Origin: Candidatus Pyrohabitans jungbluthii
GTDB lineage: Archaea; Hydrothermarchaeota; Hydrothermarchaeia; Hydrothermarchaeales; BMS3B
DNA length: 64,000 bases
NCBI GenBank assembly: GCA_002010065.2
Contig: MTMD02000002.1
Location: 310,001-374,000, forward strand
Reading direction: 5' to 3'
Shown: piece after piece, positions 1 through 8,224 of the stretch
Numbering within the stretch: position 1 is the stretch's first letter
Layout of the letters: the number at the start of each line of letters is the position of its first letter
Program-made: the position numbers and the translations under genes
The notes under the pieces: generated by a model
The model's database searches: none
Seen by the model: only the letters and a program-made list of their open reading frames with translations
Told to the model about the DNA's origin: nothing

Positions 1-1263
1 GCGCTTGAATATCTGCGCAGCAAAGGCGGCGAGGCTGAAATTTCCGCTCTGAGTGAGGTGCTGGATAAGGGCGAGGTGAATATCGCCTTAGGCTGGCTAA
101 GGAGGAAGAACTTAGCGAATATCGCCAAGGGAAAGCTGGTGCTCACTGAGAAGGGGAAAAAAGGCGATAAAAGCGAGGATGAAAAGCTTCTGGAGAGGCT
201 TACCCAGGGCGAGTTTATGCTGAGCCAGCTCTCACAGGATGAACGCCGCGCTCTGGAGCTTCTGAAGGGCAGGCAACGCGTGGTTAAGGTCGAGGAGAAG
301 AGCTTAAAGGAGGCGAAGCTCACCCCTCGTGGAGAGGAGCTTGTTTCCAGGGGTATAGAGCTTGAGGAGGAGATATCCCAGCTCACCCACGACATTATAA
401 AGAGGGGAGCCTGGAAGGGCAAAAAACTGCGCCGCTACGACGTTACCCTGCCCGCGCCCGAACTCTTGCCCGCGAAGCTTCACCCCCTCAGGATAATAAT
501 CGAAGAGATCCGCTCCATCTTCCTGCAGATGGGTTTCAAGGAAATAGCAGGTCCATTGGTGGAGTCGAGCTTCTGGAACTTCGACGCTCTCTTCGTGCCT
601 CAGGATCACCCCGCTCGCGAAATGCAGGACACCTTCTACCTGGAGGAGCCTTCGCGGGCAAGGTTGCCCGGGAAAGAGACGGTGGAGGCGGTTAAGCTTG
701 CCCATGAGAACGGCGCTAATACCGGCTCAACCGGATGGCGCTACGCTTGGAGCGAAGAGGTTGCGCGCACCGCCCTGCTGAGAACTCATACCACGGCAAC
801 CACGATACGCCACTTAGCGGCGACACGGGAGCCGCCCATAAAGGTGTTCTGTGTGGATCGCGTATTTCGCAAGGAGCGCATCACTTTCAAGCACCTGCCG
901 GAGTTCCACCAGGTTGAAGGCATCGTTGTGGGCGATGTGAGCTTCTCAGACCTTCTTGGCCTGCTCCGTGAGTTTTACCACAAGATGGGCTTCGAGAAGG
1001 TGAGGTTCCGTCCGGGTTACTTCCCGTACACAGAGCCGAGCCTGGAGATTGAGGTGTTCTTCCCCGACAAGGGCAAGTGGCTTGAGCTTGGCGGAGCTGG
1101 CATATTCCGCCCGGAGGTTACTGAGCCTCTCGGGATTCGCCATCCCGTTTTAGCGTGGGGTCTCGGCATAGAGCGCCTTGCAATGCTCCGTCTTGGGTTG
1201 GAGGACATCCGCGAGCTGTACATGAGCGACATCTCCTGGCTTCGCAGAGCAAAGGTGAGGTAG
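1..1263 (+). CDS. pheS: Phenylalanyl-tRNA synthetase alpha subunit, 5' end cut by window
   Basis: Catalytic subunit of class II phenylalanyl-tRNA synthetase, which charges tRNA-Phe as an alpha2-beta2 complex in the cytoplasm. The frame is open from base 1 without a start, so about 60-80 N-terminal residues probably lie upstream; 420 residues are visible, against roughly 490-500 in archaeal PheS. The visible N-terminus resembles the winged-helix tRNA-binding region. Class II motif 2 is seen in FRKERITFKHLPEFHQVEG, and motif 3 in GLGIERLAMLRLG. The GTG at 58 is internal, because the homologous reading continues upstream of it. pheT follows with no gap. Identity is firm. Confidence 0.96.
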   Translation, partial: ALEYLRSKGGEAEISALSEVLDKGEVNIALGWLRRKNLANIAKGKLVLTEKGKKGDKSEDEKLLERLTQGEFMLSQLSQDERRALELLKGRQRVVKVEEKSLKEAKLTPRGEELVSRGIELEEEISQLTHDIIKRGAWKGKKLRRYDVTLPAPELLPAKLHPLRIIIEEIRSIFLQMGFKEIAGPLVESSFWNFDALFVPQDHPAREMQDTFYLEEPSRARLPGKETVEAVKLAHENGANTGSTGWRYAWSEEVARTALLRTHTTATTIRHLAATREPPIKVFCVDRVFRKERITFKHLPEFHQVEGIVVGDVSFSDLLGLLREFYHKMGFEKVRFRPGYFPYTEPSLEIEVFFPDKGKWLELGGAGIFRPEVTEPLGIRHPVLAWGLGIERLAMLRLGLEDIRELYMSDISWLRRAKVR

Positions 1264-2916
1264 ATGCCGGTTATAAAAGTTGACTACGCTGAGCTTAAGC
1301 GCATGCTCAACGCAGAGATGAGCGACGAGGAGCTAATGGAGAAACTCCCCCTCCTGGGCTGCGACATCGAGGGCTTCGACGGTCGCTACCTGTACATAGA
1401 GTACTTCCCCAACCGCCCTGATCTGTACTCCGTCGAAGGTATAGCTCGCGCGTACCGCGCCTTCTTTGGGATAGAGCCCGGGCTCAAGGAGTACAAAGCA
1501 GAGGAGGCAGAGAACTACCTCCTCGTGGATAAGAGCGTCGCCGGGGTGCGCGATTATGTTGTAGCGTGTGAGGTTAAGAATGTGAAGCTCAGCGACGAGC
1601 TAATCGCCGAGCTCATGGAGCTTCAGGAGGACCTCCACTGGGCTCTGGGCAGAGACAGAAAGAAGGTCTCAATAGGTGTGCATGACTCCTCTCGCGTAGC
1701 CCCACCGTACCGCTACACCACTGTGAAGCCTGAGGAGATACGCTTCGTGCCCTTGGGTTATGAGCAGGAGATGACACCAAAGCAGATACTCGAGGAGCAT
1801 CCCAAGGGCGTGGAGTATTCCCACATAATCTCTCGCTACGACCGCTACCCCATAATCTTTGACGCCAACAACAATGTGCTCAGCATGCCGCCGATAATAA
1901 ATGGCGAGCTAACGCGGGTAACCGAGAGCACGAGAGAATTTTTCATCGACGTAACGGGCACAGATTTAAAGCTTATCTCGCAGGCGCTCAACATCCTCGC
2001 CACCGCCTTGGCAGAGCGCGGGTTTACCGTTCGAAAGGTGGAGGTGAGGTATCCTGATAGGACGATTACTACGCCCGACTTTTCCCCTGCGGTTAAAAAA
2101 CTGAGGAGGAGCTATGCAAACCGCATGCTCGGGCTAAACCTCAGCAACGAGGAGATAAAGTCGTGCCTGGAGAGGATGGGCTACGGAGTTAGGGCTGAGG
2201 ACGAGGAGGAGCTTGAAGTTCTTGTCCCGTGCTACAGGTGCGACATCTTCCATGAGATAGACCTGGTGGAGGACGTGGCAATAGGCTACGGCTATGGGAA
2301 CTTCCCTCCCACTTTGCCAGAGGTGCTCACCACCGGAGAAAAGCTGCCCGTGGAGGAGCTTGGAGAGAAGCTGCGCATGCTCATGCTGGGCTACGGCATA
2401 ACTGAGGTCATGAGTTTGATGCTCACCAACGAAAGGGAGAACTTCTTCCATCTTCGTCGCAAAGGCGAGGCGGTGAGGATAAAGAACCCTATAAGCGAGG
2501 AGCACACCATAGTGAGAACCTCGCTTTTGCCCAGCTTGCTGGGCGTGCTGAGGCTGAATAAGCATCGAGAACTTCCGCAGCGCATATTCGAGCTTGGAGA
2601 TGTCGTTCTGCTCGATCCCAGCGCTGAGACGGGCGCCGCAAGAAAGCGCAGGCTCGGTGTGGCGATAATCCATGCGAAGGCGAACTTCACAGAGGTAAGG
2701 GCATTGCTTCAGGGCATCCTCAGAGACCTAGGCATTGAGAGCTACCGGGTTGAGGCGAAGGAAGACCCAGCATTTATCCCGGGCAGGTGCGCCTCTGTGG
2801 TGCTCGGCGGAAAGGAGGTGGCGATTCTCGGGGAGATTCACCCCGAGGTGCTCACAAACTTTGAGCTTGAATATCCTGTTGCAGCTCTTGAGCTGGACGT
2901 TGAGGCTCTCCTTTAG
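1264..2916 (+). CDS. pheT: Phenylalanyl-tRNA synthetase beta subunit
   Basis: Structural and tRNA-binding partner of PheS. The 550 residues match the shorter archaeal/eukaryal type of beta subunit, which lacks the N-terminal EMAP-like tRNA-binding extension of bacterial PheT. The N-terminal sequence MPVIKVDYAELKRML and the segment EYFPNRPDLYSVEGIARA are typical of the family; B3/B4 and B5-like regions and a catalytic-like C-terminal fold follow. The ATG sits directly after the pheS TAG stop, so the two are co-transcribed and probably translationally coupled. The end overlaps the converging response regulator gene by 4 bp. Confidence 0.96.
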   Translation: MPVIKVDYAELKRMLNAEMSDEELMEKLPLLGCDIEGFDGRYLYIEYFPNRPDLYSVEGIARAYRAFFGIEPGLKEYKAEEAENYLLVDKSVAGVRDYVVACEVKNVKLSDELIAELMELQEDLHWALGRDRKKVSIGVHDSSRVAPPYRYTTVKPEEIRFVPLGYEQEMTPKQILEEHPKGVEYSHIISRYDRYPIIFDANNNVLSMPPIINGELTRVTESTREFFIDVTGTDLKLISQALNILATALAERGFTVRKVEVRYPDRTITTPDFSPAVKKLRRSYANRMLGLNLSNEEIKSCLERMGYGVRAEDEEELEVLVPCYRCDIFHEIDLVEDVAIGYGYGNFPPTLPEVLTTGEKLPVEELGEKLRMLMLGYGITEVMSLMLTNERENFFHLRRKGEAVRIKNPISEEHTIVRTSLLPSLLGVLRLNKHRELPQRIFELGDVVLLDPSAETGAARKRRLGVAIIHAKANFTEVRALLQGILRDLGIESYRVEAKEDPAFIPGRCASVVLGGKEVAILGEIHPEVLTNFELEYPVAALELDVEALL

Positions 2917-3911
2917 GGAAAACGACTGTTAAGGACGCCGAGGTTTCTCAGGTCGAAGATGAGCAGGAGATAGCTTAAGATAACCTTGGCATCACCTATG
3001 TGGAAAACGAGCTTGTGGGCAAAATAATATTGCTTCTTTCTGCCGGTGCGAAGCTCAAGGAAAGAGACGAAGTTTCCTGATACGAAGTCCACAAAGCTGG
3101 CAGGGGTTATTTTCACCTCCATGCCAGCGAGAGCGCTGAGCTTTTTTGTGTGCTCCTCAGAGAGGATACTTCCTACCTCCTTGAGAACCTCTTTGTCATC
3201 GCTGTTGGGGAAGTCCGCGTAATCCACCTTCTTGTCAGAGAGTATTTCCACAAAGCGGATGGCATCTTCGATGGGGAATAGCAGGGTGGCGCTTCCGGAA
3301 AGTTCGCCATATAGGCTCGCGTAGGAGCCTACCATAGGTATTCCCTCGCCCGCCACAAGACTCGGAAAGTTTTCTATCTCCTCTATGATGGGTCCCTCTA
3401 TGCTTATCCTTGTGTCTATCCCTGTTATCTTCGTAACAGCATCCGCAAGCTTTGCCACGCTCTCATAGCATATCTTTCTGAAGCTATCTGAAACACTCTG
3501 CCTCACCACAATAGCCCTACCTTTCTCCTTGGATTTGGCTTCCTCTTCCAGGGTTTCAACAGCCTTCTTTACAGCTTCAAGAATCTCCTTGTTTTCGTAT
3601 GGTTTCTGAATGAAGTCACCAGCGCCGTGCTTTAGGCTTGCGATGGCACGTTCCAAGCTGGCGTAGGCAGTCATCATTATGACGTATATGCCCCTGTCCT
3701 GCTCTTTTATCTTCTTTAGAAGCTCTATTCCGTCCATATCAGGCATCATTATGTCCGTTATCACAATCTGGTATCCATTGGCTTTAATTTTTTCAAGGGC
3801 TTCTGCAGCGGAGCTGGCGACGTCCACTCTGTAACCATGTTTTTCCAGAAGCTTATTGAGGCTTAATCTTATGAGCTCTTCGTCGTCCACAACGAGTATC
3901 TTGGGTTCCAT
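2913..3911 (-). CDS. Response regulator with CheC/CheX-like C-terminal domain
   Basis: 332 residues. Residues 1-120 form a receiver domain with the acidic pocket (VVDDEE), phosphoacceptor Asp53 (ITDIMMPD), the switch Thr (MMTAYAS) and Lys in IQKPYE. A linker rich in Lys and Glu leads to residues about 140-320, which look like a CheC/CheX/FliY fold: two related helices (near CYESVAKLADA and LKEVGSILSEE) followed by beta strands. In CheC-type phosphatases each active helix carries Glu-x2-Asn; here the matching positions read E-S-V-A and E-V-G-S, so the catalytic Asn is absent in both. It may be a CheY-P binding or sensing domain without phosphatase activity. No kinase is adjacent. Domain call moderate, receiver call firm. 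Confidence 0.8.
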   Translation of the reverse strand: MEPKILVVDDEELIRLSLNKLLEKHGYRVDVASSAAEALEKIKANGYQIVITDIMMPDMDGIELLKKIKEQDRGIYVIMMTAYASLERAIASLKHGAGDFIQKPYENKEILEAVKKAVETLEEEAKSKEKGRAIVVRQSVSDSFRKICYESVAKLADAVTKITGIDTRISIEGPIIEEIENFPSLVAGEGIPMVGSYASLYGELSGSATLLFPIEDAIRFVEILSDKKVDYADFPNSDDKEVLKEVGSILSEEHTKKLSALAGMEVKITPASFVDFVSGNFVSFLELRTGRKKQYYFAHKLVFHIGDAKVILSYLLLIFDLRNLGVLNSRFP

Positions 3912-4387
3912 TAATTTTGGCCTCCACCCTACAGTGCTTAATGAGTAGTTTTAGGATTATGAATATTATAGCGTTAACCACATATATTAAGGTTAAGTTA
4001 AAAAAGTTTTTAAACTCCTGATAAGGCTATTTTTCTCAAGTAAGCGGCGATTGGTATCTTGCTGATGCTTCCCGGCGCGGTTTGGTGTGTGAAGTTCCAG
4101 GAGATACGCGATGCTTCACCGTGGCATTGCAGAAGAGGAACTGTAGAGGCAGATAGAGCTGGAAATCTTCGATATATTGGAGATAAGGCTTCCCCTTCTG
4201 AAGCAGAGAAAGGTGAAGGAAAGCACAGTGCTGGTGGGCGACGAATACGTGGGCGAGGCAAAGCAGGCGATACCTGCGGGTGTGGCATGCGTGCACTGTA
4301 TCTGGCATAGCTACGCAAAAGAAGACTGCCTGTCCCGAGGATTCTAACCTTTTCAACGGTAGCTTACTTTTTAACTCTGGTGCTCCT
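3912..4387. other. Gene-poor interval between response regulator and moaE
   Basis: 476 bases with no intact gene. The left 110 bases are AT-rich and hold TATA-like stretches (for example atatatta near 3982) that could serve the leftward response regulator. From about 4060 the composition rises to coding-like levels, and an interrupted reading frame (described separately at 4111-4347) occupies most of the rest. A short T-rich stretch, ttactttttaac near 4364, could be the moaE promoter. Confidence 0.5.
4111..4347 (+). pseudogene. Interrupted 78-codon reading frame with in-frame amber codon
   Basis: An ATG at 4111 preceded by AGGAG (4099-4103) opens a frame that meets TAG at codon 12 (4144-4146) and then stays open for 66 codons to TAA at 4345. 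The part after the stop has native-looking codon use and reads as a plausible soluble protein: a charged helix (RQIELEIFDILEIRLPLLKQ), then KESTVLVGDEYVGEAK, then a Cys-x2-Cys region (ACVHC). I do not recognise the family. Most likely it is a decayed small gene. TAG ends several normal genes here (pheS, pheT), so routine amber decoding is unlikely. Confidence 0.4.
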
Positions 4388-4816
4388 ATGGCAAGCGAAT
4401 GGGTACGTGTGCAGCGCGAGGATTTTTCCATAGCCGAGGAGATAGCCCGTGTTAAGGCGGTGTCCAAGCGAATTGGTGGAGTGGTGACCTTCTTGGGTAC
4501 TGTGCGCGACTTTTCACGAGGCAAGGAGGTTACAAAGCTGGAGTTTGAGTACTACGAGGGGATGGCGGAGAAGAAGCTGGAGGAGATTCGCCAGCTTGCG
4601 AAGGAGAAGTTCGATGTGATAGAGATAAGCGTGGTGCACCGCTACGGTGAGCTTAACATAGGCGACAATATAGTGCTAGTTATTGCGGCAGCTGAGCACC
4701 GCAGGCAAGCCTTTGACGCCTGCCGCTATGTTATAGATGAGCTTAAGAAGCACGTGCCCATCTGGAAGAAGGAGCACACAAGTGAGGGCGAGGTTTGGAT
4801 TGAAGAGCACCCATGA
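4388..4816 (+). CDS. moaE: Molybdopterin synthase large subunit MoaE
   Basis: 142 residues. MoaE binds precursor Z (cPMP) and, with the thiocarboxylated small subunit MoaD, inserts the dithiolene sulfurs to make molybdopterin. Family landmarks are visible: GGVVTFLGTVRDFSRG near the N-terminus, LEFEYYEGMAEKKLEEI in the middle, HRYGELNIGDNIVLV, and the C-terminal VPIWKKEHTSEGEVWIE with the active-site lysines. An upstream in-frame ATG exists (4280), but the family alignment starts at the ATG at 4388, just downstream of a TATA-like stretch. No moaD is seen in the window. It is the first of a group of molybdenum genes running to 10.8 kb. Confidence 0.93.
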   Translation: MASEWVRVQREDFSIAEEIARVKAVSKRIGGVVTFLGTVRDFSRGKEVTKLEFEYYEGMAEKKLEEIRQLAKEKFDVIEISVVHRYGELNIGDNIVLVIAAAEHRRQAFDACRYVIDELKKHVPIWKKEHTSEGEVWIEEHP

Positions 4817-4826
4817 GGTGGCGTCA

Positions 4827-4836
4827 AGTATAAATA
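4827..4836 (+). promoter_or_regulatory. TATA-like box upstream of the ferredoxin gene
   Basis: The sequence agtataaata lies about 40 bases before the ferredoxin ATG and fits an archaeal TATA box. It would give a short leader containing the strong ribosome binding site GGAGGAGG. This is inference from sequence only. Confidence 0.5.
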
Positions 4837-4872
4837 ACTGAAAAGGGGAAAATTAACGGAGGAGGCAGTGCA

Positions 4873-5085
4873 ATGGCAGATATAAGGGAGTTTAAGGCTG
4901 ATGTTACAATAAAGATAGACTACGACAAATGCAAGGGACACGGCGAGTGCGTTGATGTGTGTCCTGCTGAGGTTTATGAACTCGTGGATGGCAAGTCCAC
5001 CGCTCCTCGCGTGGCTGACTGCATAGAGTGCTGCGCATGCGTTGAGGCGTGCCCTGAGGGAGCAATAGAGCACAGCTCGTGCTGA
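4873..5085 (+). CDS. Small 4Fe-4S ferredoxin with one incomplete cluster site
   Basis: 70-residue cytoplasmic electron carrier of the bacterial-type 2[4Fe-4S] fold, preceded by GGAGGAGG. The second cluster motif is complete (CIECCACVEACP). The first reads CKGHGECVDVCP, where the second Cys of the usual Cx2Cx2Cx3CP is a His. That cluster may be [3Fe-4S] or may use another ligand, which would change its potential. The final residues SSC add an unpaired Cys. It lies 9 bases upstream of an amidotransferase gene, so the two may share a transcript. Physiological partner unknown. Confidence 0.88.
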   Translation: MADIREFKADVTIKIDYDKCKGHGECVDVCPAEVYELVDGKSTAPRVADCIECCACVEACPEGAIEHSSC

Positions 5086-5094
5086 GGTCTCTGC

Positions 5095-5769
5095 GTGAGG
5101 CTTCTCGCCCTGGAGAATGCGGAGGGGGAGCACTTAGGTTGTTTTGAGCAGCTTGCAGAAGCTCGAGGCATAAGCGTTGAGTACCGTCGCCTCTGGCGGG
5201 GCGATGATTTAGAGGACGCCCTTGACTACGACCTAATTGTGATTCTCGGCGGACCCATGAGTGTCAACGATGAGAAGAGCTACCCCTACCTGGCTGAAGA
5301 GAAGGCAATGATAAGGCGCGCTTTAGCTGAGAATAAGCCCCTTCTGGGCATTTGTCTGGGAGCGCAGCTTATTGCTAACGCGCTTGGGGTGAGGGTTTAT
5401 CCTGGCGAGGAGAAGGAGCTTGGCTGGTATCAACTGCAGCTAACCCAGGAAGGCAAGCAAGACGAGGTGTTCTCTGCCTTTCTTTCGCGCCTTGAGGTCT
5501 TTCAGTGGCATGGCGAGACCTTCGACCTTCCCACCGGAGCCACGCTGCTGGCTAGCTCAGAGCTTTACCCGCACCAGGCCTTTCGCGTTGGCAGAAGCTA
5601 CGCTTTGCAGTTTCACTTTGAGGTTACATCGCAGATGGTGCGGGAATGGTCAAGAGAGGTGCCGGATAAGCGAGACGAAATACTCCTTAACCTAGAAGAA
5701 AGAGTGGCAAAGCTAAACCACTGGGCAGAGGTGTTCTTTGACCGCTGGTTACATGTCGCGGGTTTTTAA
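5095..5769 (+). CDS. Class I glutamine amidotransferase domain protein
   Basis: 224 residues with the triad-glutaminase fold of GMP-synthase-like amidotransferases. The nucleophile Cys is in LLGICLGAQLIANALG, the catalytic His-x-Glu in LQFHFEVT, and an oxyanion-type loop in VILGGPMSV. Such stand-alone proteins release ammonia from glutamine or act as gamma-glutamyl hydrolases; the acceptor cannot be told from sequence. The start is GTG, 9 bases after the ferredoxin stop. It is not the GuaA glutaminase subunit by context, as no synthetase subunit is nearby. Confidence 0.85.
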   Translation: MRLLALENAEGEHLGCFEQLAEARGISVEYRRLWRGDDLEDALDYDLIVILGGPMSVNDEKSYPYLAEEKAMIRRALAENKPLLGICLGAQLIANALGVRVYPGEEKELGWYQLQLTQEGKQDEVFSAFLSRLEVFQWHGETFDLPTGATLLASSELYPHQAFRVGRSYALQFHFEVTSQMVREWSREVPDKRDEILLNLEERVAKLNHWAEVFFDRWLHVAGF

Positions 5770-5805
5770 CCATCTTTATTTAACTCATCTCTTGATTTTC
5801 GCAAC

Positions 5806-5815
5806 TTTTATATTA
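5806..5815 (+). promoter_or_regulatory. TATA-like box upstream of mobB
   Basis: ttttatatta lies about 26-35 bases before the mobB ATG at 5841, the spacing expected for a leaderless or nearly leaderless archaeal transcript. No ribosome binding site is evident in the AT-rich gap, which agrees with a leaderless start. Confidence 0.5.
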
Positions 5816-5840
5816 TAATTAAAATTAAAATATTTAATTC

Positions 5841-6374
5841 ATGATTCCCATAATCTCTGTGATAGGCAGAAAGAAGGCTGGCAAAACCACAATACTTGAG
5901 CGCCTGATCGCTGCGCTGAAGGCAAAGGGGTATCGCGTCGCCACTGTAAAGCACCACATTCACTACGGCTTCAGCATTGATTCTCCTGGAAAGGACACGT
6001 GGAGGCACGCTGCGGCAGGCGCAGACGTGGTGGCGATTTCTTCACCTGACCGCCTCGTGCTCATGCGCAACACCCCCAAGGAACTCTTTCTCAGGGAGAT
6101 CGTGGAGAGGTACATGAGCGACGTTGACGTGGTGCTCACCGAGGGCTACGCTAGAGCAGAGACGCCAAAGATACTCGTGGCAACCTGTGAAGACGACTTG
6201 AGGCTGTTTACCAGCGCCGCAGGCGGAGAGATAGTAGCGGTGGTGAGCGATTCAGAGGTTAAGGCGAGCTGTGAGGTTTTCGGATTCGACGATGTGGAGA
6301 AACTGGCAAGCTTCATAGAGGAGAGGTTTTTGAGCCATGACCCGCGAGACGGTGCTTACGAAGCGCCAGATTGA
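5841..6374 (+). CDS. mobB: Molybdopterin-guanine dinucleotide biosynthesis protein MobB
   Basis: 177-residue P-loop protein that assists nucleotide attachment to molybdopterin (bis-MGD formation). The N-terminus IISVIGRKKAGKTTILERLI carries the Walker A motif, followed by VATVKHHIHYGFSIDSPGKD and DTWRHAAAGADVVAI, all family landmarks; DVVLTEGYA is the Walker-B-like segment. bis-MGD is what both DMSO-reductase-family enzymes in this window require. Its 3' end overlaps the tfx gene by 38 bases in another frame, so the two are co-expressed. MobA is not visible here. Confidence 0.93.
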   Translation: MIPIISVIGRKKAGKTTILERLIAALKAKGYRVATVKHHIHYGFSIDSPGKDTWRHAAAGADVVAISSPDRLVLMRNTPKELFLREIVERYMSDVDVVLTEGYARAETPKILVATCEDDLRLFTSAAGGEIVAVVSDSEVKASCEVFGFDDVEKLASFIEERFLSHDPRDGAYEAPD

Positions 6375-6744
6375 GGTGCTAAAGCTCAAGGCACAGGGGC
6401 TCAGCACCTCTGAGATTGCAAGGCGCTTGGGCACCACCGTAGCAAATGTCTCCGCAACTGAGAGGAAGGCGAGGGAGAACATCCAGCGCGCCAAGAATAC
6501 GCTGCAACTGGTGAGGATGCTTGAAGCACCTCTGAGTGTTGTCATCGCCCCAGAAAGCGACCTCAACGATGCTGTTCGCGAGATATACCGCCGAGCTGAC
6601 GAAGCCGGAATCTGGATTTCCCACAGCTTTCCTTCCCTGGCGGCGCTCATCCAGCAGGCGGCTGGGGAGAAGATTCGCGGAAGGCGCGTGCTCTCTGAGA
6701 TAGAGGTGGCGATTACCCGCGAAGGTGAAGTAATGGTGATGTAG
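6337..6744 (+). CDS. tfx: Tfx-family DNA-binding regulator
   Basis: 135 residues. The N-terminal 55 residues form a LuxR-like helix-turn-helix (LTKRQIEVLKLKAQGLSTSE, then ARRLGTTVANVSATERKARE) that defines Tfx. In Methanothermobacter, Tfx binds upstream of the molybdenum formylmethanofuran dehydrogenase operon, so a role in molybdate-responsive regulation is a reasonable inference here. The C-terminal 75 residues form an alpha/beta domain of unknown ligand. The ATG at 6337 lies inside mobB and fits the family N-terminus. Converges with modC, 3 bases away. Confidence 0.88.
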   Translation: MTRETVLTKRQIEVLKLKAQGLSTSEIARRLGTTVANVSATERKARENIQRAKNTLQLVRMLEAPLSVVIAPESDLNDAVREIYRRADEAGIWISHSFPSLAALIQQAAGEKIRGRRVLSEIEVAITREGEVMVM

Positions 6745-6747
6745 GTG

Positions 6748-7449
6748 CTAGCTCAAGCTGTACATCATCCCAAGAAGCGCAGGCATAGCCGCAGAGGGGG
6801 AGTCCGAGCTTTTAACCCTGCCGTTGCTTAGCACACAAACCCTGTCTGCAAGGATGGCAGCATCTTCATAGTCGTGGGTTACAATTATCGCTGGCACCTG
6901 GAAAGTTTCCAGAATGTTTCTAACCTCCTCTCTAACCTCCTGCTTTGTGCGCTGGTCAAGTGCTGAGAAGGGTTCATCCATAAGCAGGAGCTTAGGTTTC
7001 ACCACCAGCGCTCTGGCAAGAGCAACGCGTTGTTTTTGCCCACCTGAAAGCTCACTAGGCATGTGAGAGCGTAACTCTGCTAAGCCCAGAGTGTGCATCA
7101 TGGCCTCTACCTCTTCGTTCACCTTCGCCTTGCTATAACCCCTCACCTTTAAACCAAAGGCGATGTTCTCGTACACATTGAGGTGAGGGAAAAGCGCCAG
7201 CTCCTGAAAAACAAAGCCAACACTGCGCCTCTGGGGTGGGAGGTTTATTCCGAGTTCTGAGTGAAAAGCTAATGTGTTGCCTATGCGTATGTAGCCCTCG
7301 TCAGGAGTAACAAGCCCGGCGATGGCTTTTAACGCTGTTGTCTTTCCTGAGCCGTTCTCACCAAGAAGAGCGAGAACCTCCCTGCCAAGCTTAAGCTGCA
7401 CATTCAGTTCAAAGCGGGGAAATCTCTTGGTTATGCTGAGGTCAAGCAT
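6748..7449 (-). CDS. modC: Molybdate/tungstate ABC transporter ATPase
   Basis: Cytoplasmic ATPase driving molybdate (or tungstate) import. Walker A (LLGENGSGKTTALKAIAG), Q-loop (VFQELALFPHLNVYENI), signature SELSGGQKQRVALARAL, Walker B (LLLMDEPFSALD) and switch His (IIVTHDYEDA) are all present. I place the start at the third possible ATG (7449): AAGGAGGT sits 4-7 bases before it, giving 233 residues, whereas an ATG at 7485 would overlap modB more deeply. There is no C-terminal TOBE/Mop domain, so feedback by bound molybdate through ModC is not expected. Last gene of the leftward moeA-fmdE-modABC run. Confidence 0.93.
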   Translation of the reverse strand: MLDLSITKRFPRFELNVQLKLGREVLALLGENGSGKTTALKAIAGLVTPDEGYIRIGNTLAFHSELGINLPPQRRSVGFVFQELALFPHLNVYENIAFGLKVRGYSKAKVNEEVEAMMHTLGLAELRSHMPSELSGGQKQRVALARALVVKPKLLLMDEPFSALDQRTKQEVREEVRNILETFQVPAIIVTHDYEDAAILADRVCVLSNGRVKSSDSPSAAMPALLGMMYSLS

Positions 7450-8224
7450 CCGCATACCTCCTTTTTGGAATTGCCTCAAACGCAAAGAGGATAAGGAAGG
7501 AGATAAGGATGAGCAGGGCAGCGATCACCAGAGCCTTTTCCACGCTCACCTGCAGCGCTGAATACACAGCTAGGGGCATGGTCTGCGTCCTGCCAACGAA
7601 GTTGCCTGCGAACATTATGGTTGCGCCAAACTCGCCCATTGCCCGCGCCCAGCTCATAATAACACCTGCCAGAATAGCGCTCCGCGCTAAGGGCAGAGAG
7701 ACCTTAAGAAAGGTGGTGAACTCACTCGCGCCCAAGGTGTATGACGCTCCCTCAAAAGTTCTGCTAACGCTGGCGAAGCCCGCTCTTGCGGAGCGCACAT
7801 AGAGGGGTAAGGCAACGAAGGTTTGAGCAATTACAACGGCTGCGGTGGTGAAGGGCAAAGCTATGCCTATGCTGGCGAGGTACTTACCTAGGATACCCTC
7901 TCTGCCAAAGGCAGCGAGCAGCGCGATGCCTGCGACGGCTGGCGGTAGAACCATGGGCAGGTTCAGAGCCACCTCCAGAAAGCGGCGCAGCGCAGAGTCG
8001 CTCCTCGCCAAGTGGTAAGCCACGGGTGTGCCGATAATCACAATGAGCAGCGTAGAGAGCGTCGCCGTAAGAAGGCTGAGCTTTACTGCTGCAAGCACCT
8101 CATAGCTGAGCAGCACCTCTGGCGAGGCGTTGCCAGCACTTATGAGCACCGAGGCTACTGGGAGAAGAATGAAGGCAGCCACACCAATGCCTGTGAGGGC
8201 GCGCGTGAGCGCAAAGGCGTTCAT
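7442..8224 (-). CDS. modB: Molybdate/tungstate ABC transporter permease
   Basis: 260-residue inner membrane permease with about six hydrophobic helices (for example GIGVAAFILLPVASVLISAG and ALVIAALLILISFLILFAFE) and the EAA loop that contacts the ATPase: EGASYTLGASEFTTFLKVSLP. The ATG overlaps the end of modA by 4 bases (translational coupling), and its end overlaps modC by 8 bases. Family includes ModB, WtpB and sulfate permeases; neighbours make molybdate or tungstate the likely substrate. Confidence 0.93.
   Translation of the reverse strand: MNAFALTRALTGIGVAAFILLPVASVLISAGNASPEVLLSYEVLAAVKLSLLTATLSTLLIVIIGTPVAYHLARSDSALRRFLEVALNLPMVLPPAVAGIALLAAFGREGILGKYLASIGIALPFTTAAVVIAQTFVALPLYVRSARAGFASVSRTFEGASYTLGASEFTTFLKVSLPLARSAILAGVIMSWARAMGEFGATIMFAGNFVGRTQTMPLAVYSALQVSVEKALVIAALLILISFLILFAFEAIPKRRYADA

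Noticed and set aside
4144-4146. Pyrrolysine codon in the small frame at 4111
   Set aside because: TAG is used as an ordinary stop by pheS, pheT and others in the window, and no pyl genes are seen, so decoding as pyrrolysine is unlikely.
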